Positions 1-7,552 are shown, counted from the stretch's first letter. The stretch is 17,842 bases of DNA from Gulosibacter massiliensis (GCA_945901035.1 CAMDKN010000004.1:1-17842); one strand, 5' to 3'. Notes: a model not told the origin generated them from the sequence alone. Made by a program: numbers and translations.

Positions 1-81
1 CGACAGCAAACATCCACCCTGGTAGCTCTCGCGACGTCACGAAACCGACTCTATCGCCCTCGTTTCTGGCAGACTCTCGCC

Positions 82-2100
82 ATGACCTCCGATTTCCCCG
101 TCGTTGATGCGAGTATCCACGAACTTGCCTCTGCTCTGGAATCGGGTCGTGTCACGAGTGTCGAACTTGTCGCCGCCTACCTTCGGCGAATCGGGTTTTT
201 CGATCGCCACGGCATCCTCCTCAACGCCGTACCGGTGCTGAATCCGTCGATGTTTGCCGATGCGCGCGCCTCCGACGAACGGCGCTCGCGGGGCGCGTCG
301 CGGGGAAGGCTCGACGGCATTCCCTACACCGCCAAGAATTCGTATCAGGCGAAAGGATTGACCGTTGCGGCGGGGTCTCCGGCATTCGCCGATCTGGTGG
401 CGATGGAAGACGCGTTCACCATTTCACAGTTGCGAAAAGCGGGTGCGGTGTTGATCGGGCTGACGAACATGCCCCCGATGGCGAACGGCGGAATGCAGCG
501 CGGGCTGTATGGCCGAGCGGAGAGCCCCTACAACGCCGATTTTCTGACGGCGGCGTTCGGTTCCGGTTCGTCCAACGGGTCGGGCACCGCGACGGCGGCG
601 AGTTTTGGTGCATTCGGGCTCGGTGAAGAGACGTGGTCGTCCGGCCGGGCTCCTGCGTCGAACAACGCGCTGTGCGCGTACACGCCGTCGCGCGGGGTGA
701 TTTCGACTCGCGGAAACTGGCCGCTTGTTCCAACGATGGATGTCGTCGTTCCGCACGCTCGTACGATGGACGATCTGCTTGCGATACTCGACGTGGTGGT
801 CGACGACGATCCCGTTGTTCGGGGGGATTTTTGGCGGGTACAACCGTGGGTGAAAACACCACCTTCATCGGAACTTCGCCCCGCGTCCTACCACGCGCTG
901 AGCGACGGGAACGCGCTTCACGGCAAAAGGATTGCCATCCCGCGCATGTATATCAACGCCGAGACGCACACGACCGACCCGATTGAAACCCGCGAATCGG
1001 TGGTCGAACGGTGGGGCATGGCACGCGAAGCGCTCGAGCAATTGGGCGCCGAAGTAATCGAGACCGACTTTCCCGTTGTGACCCACTACGAAGACAAATC
1101 GGGAGCCCCGCACAACCTGGTGGCGCGCGGATTGGTGCCGGCCGACTTTGCCGACCGCGAACTTCACGAACTCAGCATGTGGTCGTGGCACGAGTTTCTT
1201 GCCGCGAACAACTACCCCCGCCTGAACACGCTGGTGGACGTCGACGGGGACAAAATTTTCCCACAACCGGCGGGGGCACTCGACGACCAGTACGGCATTC
1301 ACCAGTCGCGGTTTTCCCCCGAAGACGTGACGCTCGACAGTTATGTCACCGACGCGCGTCGCGACGGGATTGCGAACCTGGAGGACATCCCGGGGATCGC
1401 CGAGGGAATTCGGGGGCTCGAATGCGCCCGCGAGTTGGACCTTGAACAGTGGATGGATGCCAACAACCTCGATGCGGTCGTATTTCCCGCCGTTGCCGAT
1501 GTCGGCCCCGCCGACATGGACGTCAATCCCGAATCGGCGCGGCTCGGTTGGCGAAACGGCACGTGGGTGGCCAACGGCAACGTGGTCATTCGCCACCTGG
1601 GGATCCCGACCGTGACGGTTCCGATGGGAAACATGAGCGACATCGGGATGCCGATCGGGCTCACCTTTGCGGGCCGCGGGTATGACGACACGAATCTGCT
1701 CGCGATGGCTTCGGCATTCGATCGACGCTTCATTGGACGCGTACCACCACCGCGCACCCCCGAACTCGACGGAGTCGCGTGGATTGACCGCGAGACCGCC
1801 GGCGAGGCTGTGCCATCGGTTGAACTCTCCGTTTCTGCCGGCAAGGCGGCAAACGGGCAGGTTCCGATTCACATCGACGTGAACACGAACGCGTCGCAGG
1901 TCGCGGTTTCGGTCAACGGAATCTCGTGTGCCGGTGAGGTCACTCCAACCGGGGTGTCGGTTGACACCACGGTTCCCGAATCCGAACACTCGCGAATTCA
2001 CAGCGAATGGCGGGGCGGCTATGGTTCCGTTGTCGTCGCGATGGCCCGGTCTGGAACCGGAGTCGTGGGCGATTACGCAATTGTCGGCGGAGTCGCCTAG
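82..2100 (+). CDS. Amidase-signature family hydrolase with C-terminal extension
   Basis: This is a 672-residue member of the amidase signature family, which hydrolyses carboxamide or ester bonds with a Ser-cisSer-Lys triad. The triad is visible: Lys85 in GIPYTAKNS, cis-Ser167 in GSSNGSG, and nucleophile Ser187 in EETWSSGRAPAS. The motif around the nucleophile departs from the usual DTGGS(I)R form, with Trp185-Ser186 where Gly-Gly is common. The enzyme domain ends near residue 570. Residues 576-672 form an extra beta-rich, Val/Ser-rich segment of unknown role, and the total is longer than the usual 450-550 residues. There is no signal peptide, so it is probably cytoplasmic. The ATG at 82 has no clear Shine-Dalgarno sequence; a weak -10-like CAGACT lies six bases upstream. 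Its stop overlaps the convergent membrane-protein gene by four bases. The substrate cannot be told from sequence, and it is not GatA, given the lone gene and the altered motif. Confidence 0.9.
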   Translation: MTSDFPVVDASIHELASALESGRVTSVELVAAYLRRIGFFDRHGILLNAVPVLNPSMFADARASDERRSRGASRGRLDGIPYTAKNSYQAKGLTVAAGSPAFADLVAMEDAFTISQLRKAGAVLIGLTNMPPMANGGMQRGLYGRAESPYNADFLTAAFGSGSSNGSGTATAASFGAFGLGEETWSSGRAPASNNALCAYTPSRGVISTRGNWPLVPTMDVVVPHARTMDDLLAILDVVVDDDPVVRGDFWRVQPWVKTPPSSELRPASYHALSDGNALHGKRIAIPRMYINAETHTTDPIETRESVVERWGMAREALEQLGAEVIETDFPVVTHYEDKSGAPHNLVARGLVPADFADRELHELSMWSWHEFLAANNYPRLNTLVDVDGDKIFPQPAGALDDQYGIHQSRFSPEDVTLDSYVTDARRDGIANLEDIPGIAEGIRGLECARELDLEQWMDANNLDAVVFPAVADVGPADMDVNPESARLGWRNGTWVANGNVVIRHLGIPTVTVPMGNMSDIGMPIGLTFAGRGYDDTNLLAMASAFDRRFIGRVPPPRTPELDGVAWIDRETAGEAVPSVELSVSAGKAANGQVPIHIDVNTNASQVAVSVNGISCAGEVTPTGVSVDTTVPESEHSRIHSEWRGGYGSVVVAMARSGTGVVGDYAIVGGVA

Positions 2101-2612
2101 CCCGCGTTACCGAACCAACCGGTGGGCGGTCCGAGGGACAACAGCGTCGCAAAGATGGTTGCAATCAAGACGAGCAATGTCACTCCCAGCAGCGCTGGTC
2201 GATTGATAAACCAACGGAACAATCGATCAAACCAGTGAGCGTCCCGCGGGTCCGCCGTCGCGGTTCGTCGCCATTCACCGGCCAGCAAACCGAGTTTCGA
2301 AACGTATGACTCAAACGGAACTGTGGCAAACGGAATAATGGCGAGCGCGATTCCGAGAACGGTTCGTCCTAAACCCCATCGGTTATTGACGCCGATCAGC
2401 GCAGCGCTGACTCCGTAACCGAGGAAAACGGCACCGTGTATTCCTCCGACGATGGTGACCAGAATCGGCGGGGCACCGACGGTGGCGCGCAACGCGAGCC
2501 CGCTCAAGAGAAGCGCCCAGGTGACGCCCTCGCTCAGGGCAAAAAACCGAAACAGTCGGCCCGGCGTCAGAGACGGTTTCTGGAGTTGGGGGCTTCTCGC
2601 GTCGTCGGTCAT
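2097..2612 (-). CDS. DUF3817-type integral membrane protein
   Basis: This 171-residue membrane protein resembles the actinobacterial DUF3817 family. Visible family-like features are AlsEGVTWALLLSG near residue 27, GGIHGAVFLGY near residue 56, and IPFATVPFE near residue 92. Three hydrophobic segments lie in the first 105 residues, and a fourth (about residues 136-157) follows a charged stretch. Function is unknown for the family. An in-frame GTG start exists 12 bases upstream at 2624. I chose the ATG at 2612 because GAGG sits six bases before it, which is good ribosome-binding spacing. The stop codon lies inside a CTAG shared with the amidase stop on the other strand. The gene diverges from the arsenate reductase gene. 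Confidence 0.75.
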   Translation of the reverse strand: MTDDARSPQLQKPSLTPGRLFRFFALSEGVTWALLLSGLALRATVGAPPILVTIVGGIHGAVFLGYGVSAALIGVNNRWGLGRTVLGIALAIIPFATVPFESYVSKLGLLAGEWRRTATADPRDAHWFDRLFRWFINRPALLGVTLLVLIATIFATLLSLGPPTGWFGNAG

Positions 2613-2635
2613 GGAAAACCTCACAGAGTGAATTG

Positions 2636-2664
2636 TTGGTGAACAGGGGGTGTGTCCCTATTCA
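2636..2664 (+). promoter_or_regulatory. Weak candidate promoter for arsC
   Basis: A TTGGTG hexamer (2636-2641), a 17-base spacer and TATTCA (2659-2664) are spaced as a sigma70-type promoter, with about half of the consensus positions matched in each box. It would start transcription near 2671. This is the best candidate in the 103-base gap between the divergent genes, but the match is weak. Confidence 0.25.
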
Positions 2665-2666
2665 AC

Positions 2667-2710
2667 CGTGTGAAACTGTAGACGTCGTCATCCGTTCGTG
2701 TGAAAGGTCA
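2667..2710. repeat. Paired CGTGTGAAA direct repeats and a GTGA/TCAC inverted site upstream of arsC
   Basis: CGTGTGAAA occurs at 2667-2675 and again at 2697-2705, exactly 30 bases apart (about three helical turns on the same DNA face). The second copy is part of GTGA-AAGG-TCAC (2699-2710), a perfect 4-base inverted repeat that also covers the arsC ribosome-binding AAGG. The first copy is part of TTCA-N6-TGAA (2661-2674). These could be regulator sites for either divergent gene. No ArsR-type regulator is encoded in the window. Confidence 0.35.
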
Positions 2711-2715
2711 CCGTC

Positions 2716-3126
2716 ATGGAATCACCTCGCGCAACCGTCCTGTTTGTCTGTGTTCACAATGCGGGTCGATCGCAGATGGCGGCCGGGTTCCTCGAGCACC
2801 TGGCGGGGGATCGGGTCGAGGTGCTCTCCGCGGGCACGGAACCGAAAGAGGACATCAACCCTTCGGCGATTGAGGCGATGGCGGAGGCGGGGATCGACAT
2901 CACACACAATTCGCCCAAAGTCCTGACCACCGAGGCCGTCCAGGCATCGGATTACGTGATCACCATGGGCTGCGGTGATACCTGCCCCTATTTCCCGGGA
3001 AAAACCTATCTCGACTGGCCTCTCGCCGACCCCGCGGGTAAAGGAGTCGAGGACGTGCGGCCGATTCGCGACGAGATCCGTGCGAAGGTTGAGGCGCTCA
3101 TCGCGGAAATAGACGCCACAAACTGA
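2716..3126 (+). CDS. arsC: Arsenate reductase, low-molecular-weight phosphatase fold
   Basis: This 136-residue protein belongs to the LMW-PTPase-like arsenate reductases, cytoplasmic enzymes that reduce As(V) to As(III). The P-loop CX5R motif is Cys12-VHNAG-Arg18-Ser19. The general acid Asp105 is in the DPAG motif, at the same number as in the Staphylococcus aureus enzyme. Two further cysteines, Cys86 and Cys90 (MGCGDTCP), could carry a thiol relay; their spacing of four differs from the spacing of seven in the S. aureus enzyme. Related actinobacterial enzymes use either thioredoxin or mycothiol/mycoredoxin, and the sequence alone does not decide which applies here. The ATG at 2716 is preceded by AAAGG. 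No arsR, acr3 or arsB lies within the window, so this is a stand-alone gene. A true protein tyrosine phosphatase role is less likely, given the extra cysteines. Confidence 0.9.
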   Translation: MESPRATVLFVCVHNAGRSQMAAGFLEHLAGDRVEVLSAGTEPKEDINPSAIEAMAEAGIDITHNSPKVLTTEAVQASDYVITMGCGDTCPYFPGKTYLDWPLADPAGKGVEDVRPIRDEIRAKVEALIAEIDATN

Positions 3127-3168
3127 GGTTCGTGGATTCCCTCACGGCGCCCGGATTGTGAACCGCAG
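3123..3168. terminator. Imperfect inverted repeat between convergent arsC and the MMPL gene
   Basis: CTGAGGTTC (3123-3131) pairs with GAACCGCAG (3160-3168) with one mismatch across a 28-base loop, covering the arsC stop codon. It lies in the 66-base gap between two convergent genes and could end transcription in either direction. There is no T-run, so this is only a hairpin candidate. Confidence 0.3.
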
Positions 3169-3192
3169 TCAGCCCGCGCCGTCGCGTACCGC

Positions 3193-5919
3193 TTAGGGGT
3201 GGGCGACGGACCGTTCCAATTTGGCTCCTTCGACGTCCACGTCGGGCAGAATTTTGTCGAGCCACTTCGGCAACCACCAGGCAGCTGGGCCGAGGAGTTT
3301 CAGTGCGGCGGGCACCAAGACAAGTCGCACGAGGAAGGCGTCAATCAAGACCCCGACCGCGAGCCCAAAACCGACGGGTTGGATCATCGTCGTGTGGCTG
3401 AAGATGAACCCACCGAACACGGCGATCATGATGATGGCGGCGGCGGTCACGACGCTTCGGCTCAGCCGCAAACCGTAGTTGCTTGCGTCCGTTGCCGATT
3501 TCCCGTGGATGTAGGCCTCGCGCATCCCCGAGGCGAGGAATATCTGATAGTCCATTGCCAGCCCGAACAGGATTCCGATCAACATCGTCGGGAGGAAACT
3601 GAGAATCGGAGCGGGGTCGTGGACTCCGAAGAGGAACCCGAGCCAACCCCATTGGAAGACCGCGGTGATGGACCCGAGGGTCGCGAAGACGGTGAACAGA
3701 AATCCGGCGCTCGCGATGAGCGGGAGCCAGATTGACCGGAACACGAGAACCATGATGAGAAGGGAAAGCCCGATGACGGTCATGAGATAAATGGGCAACG
3801 CTTCACTGAGCTTTCCGGACACGTCGATGTTGATGGCGGCCATTCCGGTGACGTTCACGGTCGCGTCGAGTGACTCGCGGAAGTCGTCGTCGAGTGCGCG
3901 GACGTCCCGCACGACCTGCTCGGTCGATTCGTCGTTGGGACCGTCGGCGGGGACAACGCGGAAGATGGCGATACGTCGATCGTCCGAGAAGCCGGCGGGG
4001 ACGGACGAATTCACGTTTGCGACGCCCATGATGAGTTCGGTCGCTGCGGCATTGAACTCGAGTTCGTCGTCTTCACTGATGGGAGCGTCGGCGGTGGCGA
4101 CCACGAGCAGGGTCGCATTCGCCCCTTCACCGAACGCCTGTTCGGTGAGTTTGTAGGACTTGTAGCCCGTCGAATCGACGGGCTCGGATGAACCGTCGGG
4201 CAACCCGAGCCGCATCCCCAAAAGCGGAATGGCCGTGATCCCGAGCACCACCAGAGTCACCAAAACGGCCGCGATGGGACGGCGTGTGGCGAACACTGGC
4301 GCGGACGAGGTGACCTCGGGTACGTCTCCGGTCGGATTGCGGTCACGAAGAGCGGCTCGCTCTTTCCTGCTGAGAACCTTCATCCCCACGAGCGAGAGGA
4401 CGGCGGGATTGAACGTCACGGCCACAAGGACGGAGATGGCGATTGCGGCGGCGCCCACCGAACCCATGAGTCCGAGGAACCCGATTCCAGTGAGGTTGAG
4501 CGCGGCGAGGGCGATGATGACGGTCATTCCGGCAAACGTGACCGAGTTGCCCGACGTTCCGTTCGCCAACGCGATCGACTCGGGAATCGACATTCCCGCT
4601 TTCACTTGTCGGCGATGGCGGTTGATGATGAAGAGCGAATAGTCGATTCCCACCGCGAGCCCCAGCATGATTCCGAGGATGGGGGTGGTGGTGGTGGACT
4701 CCACCACCGCGGCCAGAGCGACCGACGATGCCCCCGAGATGGCGACGCCGACAAGTGCGGACAACACGGGGAGCCCCGCGCCAATCAGGGTCCCCAGCAT
4801 GACGAAGAGCACGATGGCCGCGACAATCAGACCGACGACTTCGCCCGGTCCGAGTAGGCCGCTCAAAGAACGCGTGAGGTCTTGAGAAAACTCGACGGTC
4901 ACCGTGTCGGTCGCCGTGGCGGCGAGCGCATCAACGACGGCCATCTTGTCGTCGGTTTCCACCTCGCTGATGGGTGTCGTGAACAGGACGGTCGCCGATG
5001 CCGTGAGGTTATCGGCGGACACCACGCGATATCGTTCCACGCCGGACATGATGACGCGGGCGGATTCGAATTCCACGAGGGCATCGTCGAGTTTGGCTTG
5101 GCCGCGATCGAGTTTGCGTTGCGCGCGCGCGAGTGCGGTGTCCCCAGCATCCGCCTGGCGCTCGCCGTCGCGGAGTTTGGCGCTACCCGCGTCGAGCTTC
5201 GCTTGGCCATCGACGATAGCTGCGCGATTTTCCGCAACGGTCGCTAAACCGCCGTTGACCAGTGCCAACTGAGCTTCAAGGGCGGCGATTTCGTCGGCGA
5301 ATCCGCCCAATTGTTCGTACTGGGCAATTCCGGCTTCGATCGTGGCTTTGTTGGCGCGAAGTTCCTTGGCCGCCGCCCGCAGTTCAGCGAATCCCTCATC
5401 CAATTTCTTCTGGTTTGCTGCGATCTCAACCCGACCGTCTGCGATGTCCTTTCGAGCGTCGACAATCTGCGCCAGTCCGTCCGTTATTTTTTGTTGCCCG
5501 CGGTCGATTTTTCGTTGCCCGTCGGCGAAGTCGGTGGGTGCGTTCGCGACGTCGGCCGCGTTGTCGTCGAGCGTCTGCTGTACCTCAAACGGATCAACCG
5601 TGTCGTCCACTGCGGGCAAGTCGTGAACCGTCGCTAGCGCTCGAGAGATGGCGTCTTTTTCGGATTCCGTGAAGGGCGCGCCATCCGACTTGTGGAAGAT
5701 GACCTGACCCGCGCCTCGACTGGCGTCCGTGAATTCGGATTGCAAGAGGTCGATTGTTTTTTGCGCGTCGGTCCCGTCGATTGTCATCGCCGTAGAAAAG
5801 GTTCCACCCGCGGTTGCGGCGATTCCGCCGACAATTCCCAGAACGGCGAGCCACGCCACGATGACGGCCCACGCGCGCCGTGCCACAAAGACACCGAGAC
5901 GGTAAAGGAGTTGGGACAA
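3193..5919 (-). CDS. MMPL/RND-family membrane transporter
   Basis: This 908-residue protein has the duplicated layout of the MMPL branch of RND transporters: one membrane helix (about 17-38), a large external domain (39-358), five helices (360-515), then a second unit (helix 548-568, external domain 570-705, helices 708-875). Both proton-relay Asp-Tyr pairs seen in MmpL3-type proteins are present, Asp426-Tyr427 (GIDYSLF) and Asp790-Tyr791 (AMDYQIF). Residues about 133-285 of the first external domain form a long charged heptad region with a recurring Gly every seven residues (Gly134, Gly141, Gly148, Gly162), predicted to be a coiled-coil hairpin. The start is TTG, supported by GGAGG six bases upstream. 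It is divergent from a tetR gene whose probable operators lie in this gene's promoter. The substrate (drug, lipid or other hydrophobic compound) is unknown. Confidence 0.93.
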   Translation of the reverse strand: MSQLLYRLGVFVARRAWAVIVAWLAVLGIVGGIAATAGGTFSTAMTIDGTDAQKTIDLLQSEFTDASRGAGQVIFHKSDGAPFTESEKDAISRALATVHDLPAVDDTVDPFEVQQTLDDNAADVANAPTDFADGQRKIDRGQQKITDGLAQIVDARKDIADGRVEIAANQKKLDEGFAELRAAAKELRANKATIEAGIAQYEQLGGFADEIAALEAQLALVNGGLATVAENRAAIVDGQAKLDAGSAKLRDGERQADAGDTALARAQRKLDRGQAKLDDALVEFESARVIMSGVERYRVVSADNLTASATVLFTTPISEVETDDKMAVVDALAATATDTVTVEFSQDLTRSLSGLLGPGEVVGLIVAAIVLFVMLGTLIGAGLPVLSALVGVAISGASSVALAAVVESTTTTPILGIMLGLAVGIDYSLFIINRHRRQVKAGMSIPESIALANGTSGNSVTFAGMTVIIALAALNLTGIGFLGLMGSVGAAAIAISVLVAVTFNPAVLSLVGMKVLSRKERAALRDRNPTGDVPEVTSSAPVFATRRPIAAVLVTLVVLGITAIPLLGMRLGLPDGSSEPVDSTGYKSYKLTEQAFGEGANATLLVVATADAPISEDDELEFNAAATELIMGVANVNSSVPAGFSDDRRIAIFRVVPADGPNDESTEQVVRDVRALDDDFRESLDATVNVTGMAAINIDVSGKLSEALPIYLMTVIGLSLLIMVLVFRSIWLPLIASAGFLFTVFATLGSITAVFQWGWLGFLFGVHDPAPILSFLPTMLIGILFGLAMDYQIFLASGMREAYIHGKSATDASNYGLRLSRSVVTAAAIIMIAVFGGFIFSHTTMIQPVGFGLAVGVLIDAFLVRLVLVPAALKLLGPAAWWLPKWLDKILPDVDVEGAKLERSVAHP

Positions 5920-5935
5920 GGAAGACCTCCGCGAT

Positions 5936-5971
5936 TATTGCACTAGTGAATAAAAGTATTGCACTAGTGCA
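5936..5971. promoter_or_regulatory. Two CTAG-centred operator-like sites between mmpl and tetR
   Basis: The 13-base sequence TATTGCACTAGTG occurs at 5936-5948 and again at 5957-5969. The two CTAG centres (5943-5946 and 5964-5967) are 21 bases apart, or two helical turns. The second copy extends to a perfect 12-base palindrome TGCACTAGTGCA (5960-5971). The first copy is the imperfect TTGCACTAGTGAATAA. Palindromes of this size next to a divergent tetR gene are typical TetR-family operators. That the adjacent TetR protein binds them is inference. Confidence 0.75.
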
Positions 5972-5983
5972 CAAATGAGTCAA
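5955..5983 (-). promoter_or_regulatory. Promoter of the MMPL transporter gene
   Basis: Reading the minus strand, a -35 box TTGACT (5983-5978, five of six consensus bases) is followed by a 17-base spacer and a -10 box AATACT (5960-5955, four of six). The 12-base palindrome fills most of the spacer, and the first operator copy covers the predicted start near 5948. A bound repressor would therefore block both polymerase binding and initiation. Confidence 0.6.
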
Positions 5984-5991
5984 ATCGGGAG

Positions 5992-5997
5992 TACGCT
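5992..5997 (+). promoter_or_regulatory. -10 element for a leaderless tetR transcript
   Basis: TACGCT fits the actinobacterial TANNNT -10 pattern and ends six bases before the GTG start codon at 6004, so transcription would begin at the start codon. A weak -35 TGCACA (5968-5973) would overlap the second operator, consistent with autoregulation. Confidence 0.4.
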
Positions 5998-6003
5998 AGC
6001 CTC

Positions 6004-6615
6004 GTGAGCTCCGAGACCGTGACGACCGTGGGCGCCAGCCACGTGCTTGGACGCCGACCCAAATCCACGCCCGTGGAGATTATCCCGGTGGCGTGGGCGC
6101 TGTTCGAAAAAGACGGTTACGAATCGACGACGATGGCGGACATCGCCGACGCCAGCGGAATTTCCCGACGAACCTTGTTCAATTATTTCCCCACCAAAGA
6201 AGCAGTCTTGTACCCCGCGGTGGACGCGTACATGGTCGACTTCACCAAGTGTTTGGTCAATCGACCGGGCGGAGAGCCCCTCTTCGCGTCACTCGAGCAA
6301 TCGTTGTTGCAGTGCCGTGACAAACAGATCGAACTGGAAGAAATGTTCAACCCGGGTCCCGTAGTTCACGCCGCCCGATTGGGAGAATCCGCCATTCGGT
6401 ACACGCGTGATCTGTGGGCCAGTGAGATGGAGAAGGCGGTCGCGGTGAAGTTGGCGAACGTGCCGGGCGGCACAGTGATGGCCGGGTTTGTCGGAGCCCT
6501 CGCCGCGCAGATTTGGACCGAGATCACCAAGCAAATGAAAACAGACGGTCCGGGCGCAGACATTAACACCGCTCTCGCGGTGGCGATGACGTCGCTCAAA
6601 CGCCTCTTCGCCTAA
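6004..6615 (+). CDS. TetR-family transcriptional regulator
   Basis: This 203-residue protein has a typical TetR N-terminal DNA-binding domain. The helix-turn-helix spans about residues 43-65, with TMADIADASGIS followed by RRTLFNYFPTKEAV, the recognition-helix signature of the family. The C-terminal part (about 75-203) is helical and variable, as expected for ligand binding and dimerisation; the ligand is unknown. The GTG start has no close Shine-Dalgarno sequence (GGGAG is about 12 bases away), and leaderless translation is likely. It is divergent from the MMPL transporter gene, and the two palindromic sites between them suggest it represses the transporter and possibly itself. The first 20 residues are a poorly conserved extension before the HTH domain, and some in-frame downstream GTG codons (for example residue 6 or 9) cannot be excluded as starts. 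Confidence 0.92.
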   Translation: MSSETVTTVGASHVLGRRPKSTPVEIIPVAWALFEKDGYESTTMADIADASGISRRTLFNYFPTKEAVLYPAVDAYMVDFTKCLVNRPGGEPLFASLEQSLLQCRDKQIELEEMFNPGPVVHAARLGESAIRYTRDLWASEMEKAVAVKLANVPGGTVMAGFVGALAAQIWTEITKQMKTDGPGADINTALAVAMTSLKRLFA

Positions 6616-6617
6616 CA

Positions 6618-6651
6618 AGCCGCGGCAACGGCAATTCGCGCTAGCGCGGCT
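6618..6651. terminator. Inverted repeat at the tetR/pirin convergence
   Basis: AGCCGCG (6618-6624) pairs with CGCGGCT (6645-6651) across a 20-base loop. The second arm reaches into the end of the pirin gene, whose TAG stop sits inside the 12-base palindrome CGCGCTAGCGCG (6637-6648). It could act as a bidirectional terminator in the 25-base gap, but no T-run follows. Confidence 0.35.
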
Positions 6652-7501
6652 GCAATGTCACGTTGGGCATGTCCGGGGCGGGAATCCAGCCACCGACGTG
6701 GTCCGCGAACGGCGGATAGGTGTGCAGGTTCCAGTCGAGGCGCATCTGTTCGATTTCGTCGTGATCGCGGCCGATAAAGTTCCACCACATCAGAATCTGT
6801 TCCGTGAACGGCTCACCGCCGATGATGATGACTGTTCCCTTTCCGGACAACGACAGCGTGTACTCGCCGACCGGAGAGAACCACAGAGCGCTTTCGGGAA
6901 CGTCTTCGCCGTTGGCTGTCACGGTCCCGCCAACGTTGAGCACTCCGTATTCCCACGCGGGGTTGAGCGGAATCGTGCCGGCGGTACCGACCGTCACTTC
7001 GGCCCCGACCAGCGGGCTGAACACCGTCGCCGATGAGTGAGCGTCTCCCCAACGCCCGATGAAAACCGATGCGTGATGGTCGCCGAAGGACACGGTGGGG
7101 ATGTGGCCGATGTGTTGGAACGCGGGGGGCATGCCGCGCACCGCATCGGGTAACGCAATCCACAGTTGAACCGCGTGCAACGTGTCCGGACCGAGAAGGC
7201 TGCGTTCGCTGTGGGACACGCCGGAACCCGCGGTCATGAGGTTGAGGCTCCCCGGGGTGATGGTTTGGACCGAGCCCAGGCTGTCGCGGTGGTCCACCGC
7301 TCCGTCGAGTAACCAGGTGACGGTCTGAAGTCCCGCGTGCGGGTGGGCGGCCACCGTCATCCCATCGACCTGTGGGGTCGGGCCGAAATGATCCACGAAC
7401 ACCCATGCCCCGATTTTCCGCAGACGAGCGTGGGGGATTGATCGTCGAACATCCACTTCCGTGCGCGTGGTCAACTTGACGACCCTCGGCTCGATTATCA
7501 C
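6641..7501 (-). CDS. Pirin family protein (bicupin)
   Basis: This 286-residue protein matches the pirin family, metal-binding bicupins with roles in redox signalling or quercetin-type dioxygenase activity. The four metal ligands known from human pirin are present: His53 and His55 (AHPHAGL), His97 and Glu99 (GVSHSER). The C-terminal cupin ends with the family-like stretch EQILMWWNFIGRDHDEI near residue 239. The reading frame is open further upstream to 7657, but that part would run through the SRP RNA gene. I therefore chose the GTG at 7501, which gives the family's usual length and N-terminus. There is no Shine-Dalgarno sequence; GATACT ends six bases before the GTG, suggesting a leaderless mRNA. 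The gene is transcribed away from the SRP RNA and toward tetR. Its substrate is unknown. Confidence 0.9.
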   Translation of the reverse strand: MIIEPRVVKLTTRTEVDVRRSIPHARLRKIGAWVFVDHFGPTPQVDGMTVAAHPHAGLQTVTWLLDGAVDHRDSLGSVQTITPGSLNLMTAGSGVSHSERSLLGPDTLHAVQLWIALPDAVRGMPPAFQHIGHIPTVSFGDHHASVFIGRWGDAHSSATVFSPLVGAEVTVGTAGTIPLNPAWEYGVLNVGGTVTANGEDVPESALWFSPVGEYTLSLSGKGTVIIIGGEPFTEQILMWWNFIGRDHDEIEQMRLDWNLHTYPPFADHVGGWIPAPDMPNVTLQPR

Positions 7502-7507
7502 GAGTCC

Positions 7508-7513
7508 AGTATC
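7508..7513 (-). promoter_or_regulatory. -10 element for the pirin gene
   Basis: GATACT on the minus strand (four of six -10 consensus bases) is separated by six bases (GGACTC) from the GTG start. The same GGACTC spacer precedes the mqo start codon. No good -35 box is visible. Confidence 0.4.
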
Positions 7514-7540
7514 ACCCCAACAACCAATCGGCAGAGCGCG

Positions 7541-7546
7541 TACACT
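7541..7546 (+). promoter_or_regulatory. -10 element of the SRP RNA gene
   Basis: TACACT matches four of six -10 consensus bases and fits TANNNT. It would start transcription at about 7552-7554, where the base-paired RNA begins. A convincing -35 hexamer is not visible. Confidence 0.5.
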
Positions 7547-7552
7547 GTTCTC

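Noticed and set aside
865..2001. A 378-codon open frame on the minus strand opposite the amidase.
   Set aside because: It is wholly antisense to a gene with intact catalytic motifs, and its Arg/His/Gly/Val-rich composition is typical of a shadow frame in G+C-rich DNA.
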